Origin: Planosporangium spinosum
Lineage (GTDB): Bacteria > Actinomycetota > Actinomycetes > Mycobacteriales > Micromonosporaceae
Assembly (NCBI RefSeq): GCF_049999945.1
Contig: NZ_JBLYUB010000003.1
Coordinates: 248,001 to 312,000, forward strand
Reading direction: 5' to 3'
Length of the DNA: 64,000 nt
Part shown: positions 10,542 to 19,177 of the stretch, piece by piece
Numbering within the stretch: position 1 is the first letter of the stretch
How the letters are laid out: the number at the start of each line of letters is the position of its first letter
Notes under the pieces: generated by a model
Told to the model about the DNA's origin: nothing
Database searches by the model: none
What the model saw: the letters and a program-made list of their open reading frames with translations, nothing else
Translations under genes and position numbers: made by a program

Positions 10542-11114
10542 CTATCGAGCGCCGTGTCTTCCGGCAACGATCTGCGTCTCGAGGCGGGCCAACCGGGCCA
10601 GTATGGTCTCGATGTCGCGCTTCGTAGCGTTCTGTTCCTCGGGTTTGAGCGTGACGAGCAGATGGCCGCTCGGCTCGAGCACCCCGGACGCCACGTCGGT
10701 GATGTCGTCGCCGTGCTGCGTCCGTACCGCGTGCTCGATCTCCTGCGGTCGCAGCGCGAGGCGGCGCATCTCCCGGGCCACCGGTCGGCCGTCGGAGATC
10801 ACGGTCGTCGGGCTGCCTTCGAGTAGCCAGGCGGCCCAACCGCTGCGCGCGATCAACCGGTTGAGGACGTTGTCGGCGGCGACCAGGGTCACGGCGCCGA
10901 TCGCGCCTCCGGTGACGCTGTTGTCACTGCCGATGATCGCGTTCTGGACGACGTTGGACAGCAGGAAGAGCACGGCGAAGTCGAGCGTGTTCAGCTGGGC
11001 CAGACCTCGCTTGCCCGTCAATCGGAACAGCAGCACGATGGTCGCGTACACCAGGATCGTGCGGAGGATCTTCTCGAGTACGGGAACCTGGACGACGAGG
11101 ATGTCATGCCACAT
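10542..11114 (-). CDS. DUF421 (YetF/YcaP-like) membrane protein
   Basis: A 190-residue protein with three N-terminal transmembrane segments (about residues 10-85), including the family hallmarks LFRLTGKRGLAQLNTLDFAVLFLLSNVVQNAI. A cytoplasmic domain follows, containing EGSPTTVISDGRP and a short amphipathic C-terminus. ATG at 11114 is preceded by GGAGGA at ideal spacing; an upstream ATG would add 18 residues without a binding site. Function of the family is poorly known; Bacillus members are linked to spores and the cell envelope. It stands alone between the zwf-like gene and the NADH dehydrogenase gene. Confidence 0.88.
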   Translation of the reverse strand: MWHDILVVQVPVLEKILRTILVYATIVLLFRLTGKRGLAQLNTLDFAVLFLLSNVVQNAIIGSDNSVTGGAIGAVTLVAADNVLNRLIARSGWAAWLLEGSPTTVISDGRPVAREMRRLALRPQEIEHAVRTQHGDDITDVASGVLEPSGHLLVTLKPEEQNATKRDIETILARLARLETQIVAGRHGAR

Positions 11115-11340
11115 GCGGTGTCCTCCGGGCCAGCGGCGGTAGCGCGTCAGTTCGGTTGACCGGAACACCCCGGTTCACCCTGGCGGTTCCTTCCCCTGAC
11201 CGGTGCAGACAGCCCGGTCCCCGAGCACAGCCGTGAGCCATGGCGGGCAGGTCGCGGTGCGATCTGTCGGCCTGGCCCGCCGATGCCGGGTCGGGCTCGG
11301 CGCGCCAGGAACGCGCTGCCGGTCGGAGCAGGGCGTCGCG

Positions 11341-12645
11341 CTACCGCCGGGCGGCGACCAGTTCCGGGGAGGCCGTCTCCAGCGGTACGGCCGCGGGCGG
11401 GACCAGGCCCAGTTGGACGGTCGGGCGTGGCAGCGCAGCGTCCAGCACCCAGTCCACCGCCGTACGGGTCCGGTTGCCAGGCAGTGACAGCAGGTGGTAG
11501 CCGCGGGTCACCGCCTTGGCCGGCAGCCCGGACATGGACGTACCCAGCGGGTTCGCGGCGGCCTGCGTGCCGCCGAGGTCCACCACGAAGCCGAGGTCGT
11601 GGTGCCGGTACGGGCGCCTCCGGCCCTGCCCGTAGGAGGCGGCGATGTTGCGCGCCACCTGCCGGCCCTGGCGTTCGGCATGCTGGGCCGTCATCGCGGT
11701 AACCTCGCCGGGGCGGGTCAGGTCCGGCACGGCGGCGGCGTCGCCGCAGGCGTACACCTCGGGATGGCCGGGCACGGTGAGGTACTCGTCGACGACCAAC
11801 CGCCCCTTGTTGGTCTTCAGCCCGAAGCTGTCGACCAGCGGGTCGGGGCGGACGCCGACACACCAGATCAGCGAGCGGGTGGCGACGAAGTCGCCGTCGG
11901 TGAGCTTCACCCCGTCGTGGGTCGCCTCCTTCACCGAGACGCCGGTCCGCACGTCGACGCCCCGTTCGCGCAAGACCCGGTCCGCCACCTCCGACAGCCG
12001 TTCGTCCAGTCCGGGCAGCACCCGCTTCGCCAGGTCCAGCAGCAGCCAGCGGGGCCGTTGCCGGGCCAGTCGCGGGTACTGGGCGTGCAGGACGTCGGTG
12101 TAGAGCACGCCCTGCGCGGTGACCTCGGTGCCGGTGTAGCCGGCGCCCACCACGACGAACGTCGAGCGGGCCGCGCGTTCGGCGGGGTCGTCGTCGGCGT
12201 CCGCCAGTTCGATCTGGCGGGTCATGTGGTCACGCAGGTACAGCGCCTCCGGAATGCCCCGGAAGCCGTGCGCGTACTCGGCCACCCCTGGAATCGGCAG
12301 CAACTTGTTGACACTGCCCACGGCGATCACTAACCGGTCGTAACCGATCTCCCCGCGCCGGCCGTCGCGGTCGACCCATCGCACGCGCCGGCGGTCGAAG
12401 TCGGCGCCGTCGACCTCGCCGAGGATCAGCCGCACGTCGGGCAGGGTGCCGGGGATCGACACCGTCACCCGGCGCGCCTCGAGCAGCCCGGCGGCGACCT
12501 CCGGCAGCAGCGGAACGTACAGGAAGTAGTCGGTTGGGTTGATCACCGTTAGGTCGGCGCGGCCCCGCGCGAGGAGCGACAGCGTGCGGGCGGCGTGGTA
12601 GCCGGCGAACCCCCCGCCGATGATCACAATTCTCGGCCTAGTCAC
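11341..12645 (-). CDS. ndh: Type II NADH dehydrogenase (NDH-2)
   Basis: A 434-residue membrane-associated flavoprotein that passes electrons from NADH to quinone without pumping protons. It has the FAD motif VIIGGGFAGYHAART at the start, the NADH motif VVVGAGYTGTEVTAQ about one third along and the closing motif VYACGDAAAVPD. The C-terminal region, rich in hydrophobic residues, fits membrane attachment. I chose GTG at 12645: GAGGA lies six bases upstream and the protein then begins MTRPRIVIIGGG. A longer frame upstream has arginine-rich, non-conserved sequence. It could supply the quinone branch for NADH made elsewhere in the window. Confidence 0.9.
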   Translation of the reverse strand: MTRPRIVIIGGGFAGYHAARTLSLLARGRADLTVINPTDYFLYVPLLPEVAAGLLEARRVTVSIPGTLPDVRLILGEVDGADFDRRRVRWVDRDGRRGEIGYDRLVIAVGSVNKLLPIPGVAEYAHGFRGIPEALYLRDHMTRQIELADADDDPAERAARSTFVVVGAGYTGTEVTAQGVLYTDVLHAQYPRLARQRPRWLLLDLAKRVLPGLDERLSEVADRVLRERGVDVRTGVSVKEATHDGVKLTDGDFVATRSLIWCVGVRPDPLVDSFGLKTNKGRLVVDEYLTVPGHPEVYACGDAAAVPDLTRPGEVTAMTAQHAERQGRQVARNIAASYGQGRRRPYRHHDLGFVVDLGGTQAAANPLGTSMSGLPAKAVTRGYHLLSLPGNRTRTAVDWVLDAALPRPTVQLGLVPPAAVPLETASPELVAARR

Positions 12646-12889
12646 TTCATGTCCTCTGCTCGCGACGTTGGGCGACCATTGGCGTTCGACAGGTACCCGC
12701 CTGGGTCGTGGACAACCCGATGACCCACCGGTTTCGTCGTCACCGCACGCGTGGCTTGGCGGCTCACCATTCACCGCAACAGCGTGGTCGTACCGGCGGC
12801 CACTCGCCGACGCGGATAGAAGGCCGTGGCTGGCGGCGATCGCCGCCCGGCCGGTTCGCGGGCGCGACACCGGCCGGGCCGGGCCGGGA

Positions 12890-13957
12890 CTAGTAGATCA
12901 TCTGCATGACATCGCGGACCCTGGACAGGGTCTGGTCGGCGATCTCGTTGGCGCGGGCGTTGCCGTCTGCCAGGACGCCGCGCAGGTACCCGGGATCACG
13001 GGCGAGTTCGGCGCGGCGCCGGCGCAGCGGGCGCAGGTGCTCGTTGACCGCCTCGGTGACGACCGCCTTGAGCGCGCCCGCGCCCCGGTCGCCGATCTCG
13101 TCGGCCACCTCCTCGGGGGAACGTCCGGTGCACAGGGCGGCGGTGAGCAGCAGGCTGGCGATCTCGGGACGGTTGTTGGGGTCGTAGCTGACGGTGCGCT
13201 GGCTGTCGGTCTTGGCCCGGCGGATCAGCGCGGCGGTGTGGTCGTCGGTGTGGCGCAGCTCGACGGCGTTGCCGCGGCTCTTGCTCATCTTGGTGCCGTC
13301 GGTGCCCAGCAGCAGAGGTGCGGCGCTCAGCAGCGCCTCCGGCTCGGGAAACACCGGTTGGCCGGCGGCGTAGCGCTGGTTGAAGCGGCGGGCGATGAGC
13401 CGGGTGACCTCCAGGTGCGGTAGCTGGTCGCGGCCGACCGGGACCAGGTTGCCACCGCAGAAGAGGATGTCGGCGGCCTGGTGCACCGGATAGGTCAGCA
13501 GCAGTCCGCTCATCGACCGGCCGCCGGTGGCCTCCGCTTCGGCCTTGACGGTCGGGTTGCGGTCCAGCTCGGCGACGCTGACCAGGCTGAGGAACGGCAG
13601 CATCAGCTGGTTGAGCGCGGGGACCGCGCTGTGGGCGAAGATGGTCGACCGGGCCGGGTCGATCCCGGCGGCGAGGTAGTCCAGCAGCAGCTCCCGGACG
13701 TTGGCGGTGAGGTCGCCGAGGCTGTCCCGGTCGGTGATGACCTGGTAGTCGGCGATCACAAGGAAGACGTCGACCCCGGCTGCCTGCAGGCGTACCCGGT
13801 TGGCGAGGGTGCCGAGGTAGTGCCCGAGGTGCAGCGCTCCGGTGGGCCGGTCGCCGGTCAGGATCCGGAACCGCTCCGGGTGCCGGCTGATCTCGGCTTC
13901 GAGCTGCGCGCTGCGGGCGACGGCGATGCTGGCGGGGTCGTCGATGGCGACGGTCAT
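12890..13957 (-). CDS. trpS: Tryptophanyl-tRNA synthetase
   Basis: A 355-residue class Ic aminoacyl-tRNA synthetase that charges tRNA-Trp. The HIGH-type motif appears as GALHLGHYLG (about residue 44) and the KMSKS loop as GTDGTKMSKSRGNA. Start at 13957 has GGAG six bases upstream; an ATG 27 bases further up lacks one. The gene stands alone. A minus-strand TATACT box at 14123-14128 and a strong hairpin at 14026-14057 suggest a leader of roughly 160 bases, so expression may be controlled after initiation. Actinomycetes often carry two trpS genes, one linked to tryptophan-analogue resistance; which type this is cannot be told here. Confidence 0.93.
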   Translation of the reverse strand: MTVAIDDPASIAVARSAQLEAEISRHPERFRILTGDRPTGALHLGHYLGTLANRVRLQAAGVDVFLVIADYQVITDRDSLGDLTANVRELLLDYLAAGIDPARSTIFAHSAVPALNQLMLPFLSLVSVAELDRNPTVKAEAEATGGRSMSGLLLTYPVHQAADILFCGGNLVPVGRDQLPHLEVTRLIARRFNQRYAAGQPVFPEPEALLSAAPLLLGTDGTKMSKSRGNAVELRHTDDHTAALIRRAKTDSQRTVSYDPNNRPEIASLLLTAALCTGRSPEEVADEIGDRGAGALKAVVTEAVNEHLRPLRRRRAELARDPGYLRGVLADGNARANEIADQTLSRVRDVMQMIY

Positions 13958-14025
13958 GGTGGTCTCCGGCTGGTGGGGAGCCACCTTCGGTGCCGCCGAC
14001 GACGAACGATCAGGGGTGCCCTGCG

Positions 14026-14057
14026 CTGTCGAGCTGCCCGAAGGCAGCTCGAGACAG
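14026..14057 (-). promoter_or_regulatory. Hairpin in the trpS leader
   Basis: TCGAGCTGCC at 14029-14038 pairs perfectly with GGCAGCTCGA at 14043-14052 around a CGAA loop; CTGTC/GACAG can extend the stem past a bulge. It lies about 70 bases upstream of the trpS start. No T-run follows on the minus strand, so a plain intrinsic terminator is doubtful; attenuation or transcript stabilisation is possible. Confidence 0.5.
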
Positions 14058-14142
14058 GGTCAGGTCACGGCCGCCGGACGGGCGGACGCCACCAGGTGCG
14101 CGAAAAGAGCAACACGGACCGGAGTATATCGGGGTGACTCGG

Positions 14143-14166
14143 CCCCCACTCCCGGGTCGGTGGGGG
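14143..14166 (-). terminator. Probable terminator of the beta-helix gene
   Basis: CCCCCAC (14143-14149) and GTGGGGG (14160-14166) form a perfect 7-bp GC stem with a 10-base loop, about 135 bases past the stop of the beta-helix gene. As usual in GC-rich actinomycetes there is no T-run. Placement between two same-strand genes fits a terminator. Confidence 0.4.
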
Positions 14167-14299
14167 TACCGCTCACATACGGATGCGACGTGCCGGTTTT
14201 GCCGGGACGCACATCGCCAGGGGACCATCGGGCGAACCGCTCGCCGGAACCCTTCCCCTGCGAGGCGCTCCGAGGTATCGCCTCAGTGCTGCCGGGACG

Positions 14300-16102
14300 T
14301 CAGGGGCTCTTGTCGAGCCCGAAGTTGTGGTACCAGTGGCCGCCGGCGGGCGCGGTGTCGAACAGGACCGGTGCGACGCCGTTGCCTTCCAGATCGTTGT
14401 CGTACACCCGGCCGGATTCGCAGGTGCCGCTGTTGGTGATGCGCAGGCCGTGGGTCTGGGTCTGGTGGGGTTGGCTGTCCCAGATCCGGTTGGTGTGGAT
14501 GGTGGGGCGATAGGTCGGGGCGGCCAGCGTGATGCCCGCGCGGACCGCGGGGGAGTCGGGCAGCCGGTACGGCGCGCCGGGCGGCGGGGTTCCTTCGGGC
14601 CAGGCCGTGGTCGCGCCGGGACGGGCCGGGGCGAGGGTGAGCGTGGTGGCGCTGTTGCCCATGACGATGGCCTGCTGGCCGCCGGCCGTGATCCACTCGC
14701 CGCGGTGGCCGTCCGGCAGCCAGTCCGCGGCGGTGTCGACCAGCGACAGCGCGGTGTAGGACACCGTCCGCCCGCCACCGGACGACCGGGGTTCGGCGCG
14801 CCGGCCGTTGTTGCGCACCCGATTGTCGGTCACCGACGAGTCGGACAGCGAGGTGTCGATGAGGACACCATCCAGGGCGTTGTCCCAGAACTCGTTGCAT
14901 TCGATGACAACGTTGGCGGCGGGTACCTGGGCGCCCCCGGCGAGGTTGTGCTGCCAGTAGCCGTAGCGGCCGTTGCGGCTGATGCGGTTGTCCACGAAAG
15001 TGTACGGGCCCGGGGTGTTGCCGACCGCGACGCCGTCCCAGACGTTGTCCTCGATCACGCAGCTGGTCACGATTCCCCCGCGTCCGGCGATCGCCGTGGT
15101 GCCCAGCGACGAGACGTCGTAGCCGGCCTGGTGGTTGGCGATCATGGTGCAGGCGGCGACGACGAGCCCGTCGGCGCCCCAGTCGGAGATGCCGAACCGG
15201 TTGCCCTCGGAGTGGCAGCCGATGACCCGGATGCCGCTGGGCGGGGTCCAGTCCAGTTGCTGCAGTTCGAAGAAGATCCCGTTGGTGCCGTTGCGCACGG
15301 TGGTGCAGGCGCTGATGGTCAGCCGCTCGGACGTCCCCCAACCGCCGATGCCGATGCCGAGACCGGCGCCGCCCATCCACTCGTAGTTCTCCAGCCGCCC
15401 GCAGTGCGTGACGAGAAGGTGGTCGACGAACGTGTCCTGCAGGAAGTCGCAGCCGAAGCCGCTGGCGGGGGTGTCGTGGATGTAGAGGTCGTGGAACCGG
15501 CCGCGCAGCACGTACTGCAGCCCGAGCCCCTTGGCGAGCACGTTGTACTCGGGCAGGATGACGCCCGTGCCGTCGATCTCGAAGCGCGCGAAGGTGCAGT
15601 CGGCGAGGTGATTGTCACGACTGGCCCCGTGTTGCAGCGCGGTGAAGTAGGCCAGCGGCGTGGGGGATGTGACGTTTCCCGGGTTGGACAGCGCAAACCG
15701 GGTGGCGGCGGGGCCCGCGCCGATCAGCGACACGCCGCTTCGCCAGACGGTGCCTTCGTCGCGGATCGAGTACACCCCCGACGGGCAGTAGATGGTGCGG
15801 GGCTGATGGTCGTTGGCGTAGGCAGCGCCGAGCCGGTCGACCAACTGCTGCAGCGCCGGCTGGTCGTTGGTGATCCCGTCACCGGCCAGACCGTGCTCAC
15901 GGGCCTGGTACACGAACGGGTCCACCGCCCAGCCACCGGCAACCACGTCTGCCCCGTCCACGATCCCGGTCGTGCCGCGGTCATGGCGGGCAGGCTCAGC
16001 GGTTCGTTCCTGGCGGCCCTCCGCCGCCTGACGACGCACGGTGGCGTGGCGGCCGGCGGCCGTAGCTGAGGCTGCGGGATCCATGTCGTCGGGCGAACAC
16101 AT
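14300..16102 (-). CDS. Right-handed parallel beta-helix protein
   Basis: A 600-residue protein. Residues about 70-100 carry the pectate-lyase/tailspike start HGLAGDGITNDQPALQQLVD, and the next 450 residues show repeating short strands with N-rich turns (VIGCHSEGNR, VIEDNVWDG, RISRNGRYG, VTDNRVRNNG), typical of a polysaccharide-binding or -cleaving beta-helix. No signal peptide is visible, so it is cytosolic, released by lysis or exported by another route. The start at 16102 has AGGAG six bases upstream. No carbohydrate genes or phage genes flank it, so the substrate is unknown. Confidence 0.78.
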   Translation of the reverse strand: MCSPDDMDPAASATAAGRHATVRRQAAEGRQERTAEPARHDRGTTGIVDGADVVAGGWAVDPFVYQAREHGLAGDGITNDQPALQQLVDRLGAAYANDHQPRTIYCPSGVYSIRDEGTVWRSGVSLIGAGPAATRFALSNPGNVTSPTPLAYFTALQHGASRDNHLADCTFARFEIDGTGVILPEYNVLAKGLGLQYVLRGRFHDLYIHDTPASGFGCDFLQDTFVDHLLVTHCGRLENYEWMGGAGLGIGIGGWGTSERLTISACTTVRNGTNGIFFELQQLDWTPPSGIRVIGCHSEGNRFGISDWGADGLVVAACTMIANHQAGYDVSSLGTTAIAGRGGIVTSCVIEDNVWDGVAVGNTPGPYTFVDNRISRNGRYGYWQHNLAGGAQVPAANVVIECNEFWDNALDGVLIDTSLSDSSVTDNRVRNNGRRAEPRSSGGGRTVSYTALSLVDTAADWLPDGHRGEWITAGGQQAIVMGNSATTLTLAPARPGATTAWPEGTPPPGAPYRLPDSPAVRAGITLAAPTYRPTIHTNRIWDSQPHQTQTHGLRITNSGTCESGRVYDNDLEGNGVAPVLFDTAPAGGHWYHNFGLDKSP

Positions 16103-16531
16103 CTGGTTCTCCTAGGCGGCGCAGCCGATCGGCGCAATCGGTACGCCGCGCCGGGCCTGCCATCGGTGGTCGACCGCTCCTACGTGCGGTTCCCTCGCGT
16201 ACGGCCGGAAAACGTGGATCGGGCCGTCGCTTTGAATAGCCGGCGCAATCGGTGTGGCGGCGTGCGCGGCCGGGGAGTCAGCCATGGACATCCCGTAGGG
16301 CAGGGCGGCGAAGAGCGGATGTCATACCTGTCGTAGCCGGACGGCGTCCGGTCCCGCCCATCGGCGGCGGCTCGGCGAAGCCCCGCGTGTTGCCCCTGAC
16401 ATATCTGACCACGTGGTGGGCAGATCGTCGTGGTGCGAGACCGTCCAGCGGCATACCGGCTGGCGGCGCTGGTCGTGGGGCTCACCCTCGCCGCCATGCA
16501 GGAGTTGGGCGGGAACCCCACCGGAGCGGGT
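16103..16531. other. Intergenic region between divergent beta-helix and FUSC genes
   Basis: About 430 bases without a supported gene, presumably holding both promoters. A 13-bp direct repeat CGGCGCAATCGGT occurs at 16130-16142 and 16241-16253, possibly a regulator site. If the FUSC-type gene uses its farthest upstream GTG (16430), the last 100 bases are coding. Confidence 0.4.
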
Positions 16532-17707
16532 GTGAAACCGCGGCGTCCGAGAGTGCACATCGACACCGGCGAACTGCGCCGGTTGGTCGGTGCCGGATCC
16601 ACCGTACTGTCGAAGGTGGCGGCCGGCGCGTGGCCGCTCTTGCACCAGGCAGCCGCCGCCACCGTGGCGTGGGTGATCGCCAGGCATCTCGTCCAGCACC
16701 ACCAGCCGTTCTTCGCACCGGTCGCTGCCGTCGTCGCGCTCAACGCGTCACTCGGCGAGCGAGGCCTGAACACGCTGCGACTGCTGCTGGGAGTGGTGGT
16801 CGGGATCGTGACGGGCGAGCTCGCGCTCGGTGTGCTGCGCGGCGGTTACGGGACCCTGGCGGTGGCCAGCTTCACCGCGATGGCGGTCGCCCGGGCGCTG
16901 GGCGGTGCCCGCATCGTGATCGCCCAGGCGGCCGCCGGGGCGATCCTCACCGTCGCCGTGGCCAACGGCGAAGCCGGCACGCAGCGGCTGGAAGACGCGT
17001 TGATCGGTGCCGGGGTGGCACTGGTGTTCAGCCAGCTGCTGTTCCCTCCGGAACCCGTCGCGCTGGTGCGCCGTGCGGAGGCGGCGGCGCTGGCGGAGAT
17101 GGCCGTGGGCGTGGAGCTGACCGCCCGCGCTCTCGACGGTGACGGCGACCTGGCCGCGCAGGCGATGAGCCGCCTGCGCGAGCTGCGTGACCAGCTGTCC
17201 GAGCTCGGCCGCACGAGGCGGGCCAGCTGTCGGGTCGTCCGTCACTCCGTGGCCTGGCGTTCCCGGACGGCACCGGTGGTGCGCGAGAACGAGAACGCCG
17301 GCCATCTGGATCTGCTCGGCGACAGTTGCCTGATGCTCACCCGTACCGTCATGGCGATCAGTCCGCGCGAGCGCCGCCGGCTGGTGCCGAGCGTGCGCGA
17401 GCTGGTCGGTGCGCTCACCGCCCTGGCGAAGAAGCCCGGCGATCGCGCTACCCGCCAGCACGCGGCTGATCGCGCGCTCGACGCCGCTCGCCGCCTCGCC
17501 GACATCGACACGCCGGCCGACTCGGCGCTCGCTGCCGCGATCATGGCGGTGCGGATGGTCGCCGCCGACATCATGGTGTTCGCCGGGGTCGATCCGGGAC
17601 GGGCCGGCGACGCTTCCCGGGTAGGAACCGGCAGGCTGAACGTCCCCACGCCGCCGTCGACGCCCCGCACCCCGTTCGACGCGGGCCGCTGGCGACCGGC
17701 CGGATGA
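16532..17707 (+). CDS. FUSC/aromatic-acid-exporter-like membrane protein
   Basis: A protein of about 391 residues with four to six hydrophobic segments in its first half (GAWPLLHQAAAATVAWVIA, FFAPVAAVVALNASLGERG, LLLGVVVGIVTGELALGV), then a long helical cytoplasmic domain. The HQPFFAPVAAVVAL pattern matches FUSC/ArAE proteins, half of a dimeric exporter for aromatic acids. I prefer GTG at 16532 (GGAG five bases upstream). GTG at 16430 and ATG at 16496 are in frame, but only the preferred start has a good binding site. It converges with the AI-2E-family gene, whose end is four bases away. A second FUSC protein lies at 25,443. Confidence 0.75.
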   Translation: MKPRRPRVHIDTGELRRLVGAGSTVLSKVAAGAWPLLHQAAAATVAWVIARHLVQHHQPFFAPVAAVVALNASLGERGLNTLRLLLGVVVGIVTGELALGVLRGGYGTLAVASFTAMAVARALGGARIVIAQAAAGAILTVAVANGEAGTQRLEDALIGAGVALVFSQLLFPPEPVALVRRAEAAALAEMAVGVELTARALDGDGDLAAQAMSRLRELRDQLSELGRTRRASCRVVRHSVAWRSRTAPVVRENENAGHLDLLGDSCLMLTRTVMAISPRERRRLVPSVRELVGALTALAKKPGDRATRQHAADRALDAARRLADIDTPADSALAAAIMAVRMVAADIMVFAGVDPGRAGDASRVGTGRLNVPTPPSTPRTPFDAGRWRPAG

Positions 17708-17711
17708 TCAA

Positions 17712-18860
17712 TCAGGTACCGGGCTGATCGTTGCCGGGTCGATCGTGGTCCCGCCGCGATGTGTCGTTGTCCCGGCCCGGTTCATCGTGGTCGGTGTCCC
17801 CATCGGCGGCCAGCGCGGAGGCCATCCGGTAGACAACGGCGGTCACCGGTACCGCGACCACCGCACCGGCGATGCCGGCCAGCACGGTACCGGCGGAGAC
17901 CGCGATCAGGATCACCGCTGGATGCAGCCGGACGCTGCGGCCCATCACCAGCGGCTCCAGCAGATTGCCCTCGGTCTGCTGCACCACGATCACCGCCACC
18001 AGTATGATCAGCGCGGCGGTCGGCCCGTTGGCCACCAACGCCACCAACACCGCCGCGGCACCGGCGACGGTGGCACCGATCAGCGGCACGAACGCGGCTA
18101 CGAAGGTAAGCGTCACCAGCGGCAGTGCCAGCGGGACGCCCACCAGCAGCAGCGCCACCCCGATCCCGACCGCATCAGCCGCCGCGATGATGACGGTGGC
18201 GCGCACGTACCCGGTCAGGGCGTCCCAGCCCGCTCGCGCCACCCGGTCGACCCGCCGGCGGTGTGCTGACGGAACCCGGGCCAGCGCCCAGCGCCACATC
18301 GTGTCCGCATCCTTGAGGAGAAAGAACACCAGGATCAGTGCCAGCACGATCGCGCCGAGGATCTCGGTGGCGAGGGCCGCACCGGTGACCGGGCGGGGTA
18401 ACGCTTCACGCACGCCGTCGACGACCCGGCGTGCCACCGCATCGATCTGCCGTCCGCTGATGGGTAGGGGCCCGGCCGTCAGCATCCGCCGTATCTGGCC
18501 GATGCCCTCGTCCAGCCGACGGCCAAGTGCATCGAACTGCGTGGCGACGTGCCGTCCGATGAGCACCAGAGGCAGGATCAGAAACGCCAGCAGCAGCAGT
18601 ACCGCGCACAGGGCTGCCGCCCACCGCGGCAGTCGCAGCCGGTGCAGGGCGTCGGCCACCGGATCCAGCAGCGCGGTGAGCAGCAGGGCCGCGACCGCGG
18701 CCAGCGTCACCGGCCCAAGACGTACCAGGATCCAGCCGACCAGGAACACCGTAGCGGCGATGACCAGCACGCAGCCGCAGACGATGGCTGTGGTCAGCAG
18801 GTTGGTGGGGACCCGGCGGCGCCTGGGCGCGCCCTCCCGGCTGCCTCCCGATCCGCTCAT
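17712..18860 (-). CDS. AI-2E/PerM-family transporter
   Basis: A 382-residue protein with about eight membrane segments: a pair near the N-terminus (VCGCVLVIAATVFLVGWIL, LAAVAALLLTALLDPVA), a soluble stretch, then a C-terminal bundle with the family motif VPLIGATVAGAAAVLVAL and LEPLVMGRSVRLHPAVILIAV. The last 35 residues are very acidic and basic (DTDHDEPGRDNDTSRRDHD), possibly disordered. Family members export autoinducer-2 or ions; the substrate here is unknown. Start at 18860 gives a short hydrophilic N-terminus but has only a weak upstream purine run. It is convergent with the FUSC gene. Confidence 0.83.
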   Translation of the reverse strand: MSGSGGSREGAPRRRRVPTNLLTTAIVCGCVLVIAATVFLVGWILVRLGPVTLAAVAALLLTALLDPVADALHRLRLPRWAAALCAVLLLLAFLILPLVLIGRHVATQFDALGRRLDEGIGQIRRMLTAGPLPISGRQIDAVARRVVDGVREALPRPVTGAALATEILGAIVLALILVFFLLKDADTMWRWALARVPSAHRRRVDRVARAGWDALTGYVRATVIIAAADAVGIGVALLLVGVPLALPLVTLTFVAAFVPLIGATVAGAAAVLVALVANGPTAALIILVAVIVVQQTEGNLLEPLVMGRSVRLHPAVILIAVSAGTVLAGIAGAVVAVPVTAVVYRMASALAADGDTDHDEPGRDNDTSRRDHDRPGNDQPGT

Positions 18861-19028
18861 GCGCGTGCTGCTACCCCATGTCCGGCCTTTGATCCACCGC
18901 GACCGGAGCCCCACGGGATCGCGGCTCGCAGCGGGCTTGAGCAGCGGCGAGGCAGCCCCGGGGTGATCGAGCGCACAGGTGTTGGTTGTTGACCGTTATT
19001 CCTACGCTTCTAATAGGATATCGGCACA

Positions 19029-19109
19029 GGTCACGAGTGCCAGCGTCAAGCCCCGGCTTGCTGGCCGGCAACCCTCGTTGTTCGCGGTGGGGTGCCCCGG
19101 GTGAGGACC
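19029..19109 (+). ncRNA. SAM-IV riboswitch aptamer
   Basis: The stretch opens GGTCACGAGTGCCAGCG, continues CAAGCCCCGGCTTGCTGGC and CGGCAACCCTCG, and closes GCGGTGGGGTGCCCCGGGTGA followed by GGACC, which pairs back with the opening GGTC. This is the S-adenosylmethionine-binding core of the actinobacterial SAM-IV class, recognised from memory of the consensus. It sits 69 bases upstream of a class V aminotransferase gene on the same strand, the usual arrangement in mycobacteria and streptomycetes. A Shine-Dalgarno-hiding hairpin follows. Confidence 0.88.
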
Positions 19110-19122
19110 GGGCCCGTGCGCA

Positions 19123-19170
19123 TCCGCGTCCGGGCAAGCGCGGACCCTCCGGGGTCTCCAGCCCGGAGGG
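19123..19170 (+). promoter_or_regulatory. Riboswitch expression platform hiding the ribosome binding site
   Basis: Two adjacent hairpins follow the aptamer: TCCGCG/CGCGGA (19123-19144) and CCCTCCGG/CCGGAGGG (19145-19152 with 19163-19170). The right arm of the second contains the GGAGG used by the gene starting at 19178. When this hairpin forms, translation should be blocked; the sequence therefore suggests translational rather than transcriptional control by SAM. Confidence 0.7.
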
Positions 19171-19177
19171 GTTCATC

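Larger units (their letters stand above)
13958..14299. other. Intergenic region before trpS
   Basis: These 342 bases hold no gene I can support. They contain the probable trpS promoter (-10 TATACT at 14128-14123 on the minus strand), a leader hairpin (14026-14057) and a likely terminator for the beta-helix gene (14143-14166). Confidence 0.5.

Noticed and set aside
14150..14180. GGTGGGGGTACCGC, similar to a T-box antiterminator (GGGTGGNACCGCG)
   Set aside because: It is on the plus strand, whereas trpS is read from the minus strand, and no plus-strand gene follows. No other T-box element is visible.
18986..19177. Upstream extension of the class V aminotransferase frame
   Set aside because: It would translate through the SAM-IV aptamer; the conserved protein begins at 19178 behind GGAGGG.
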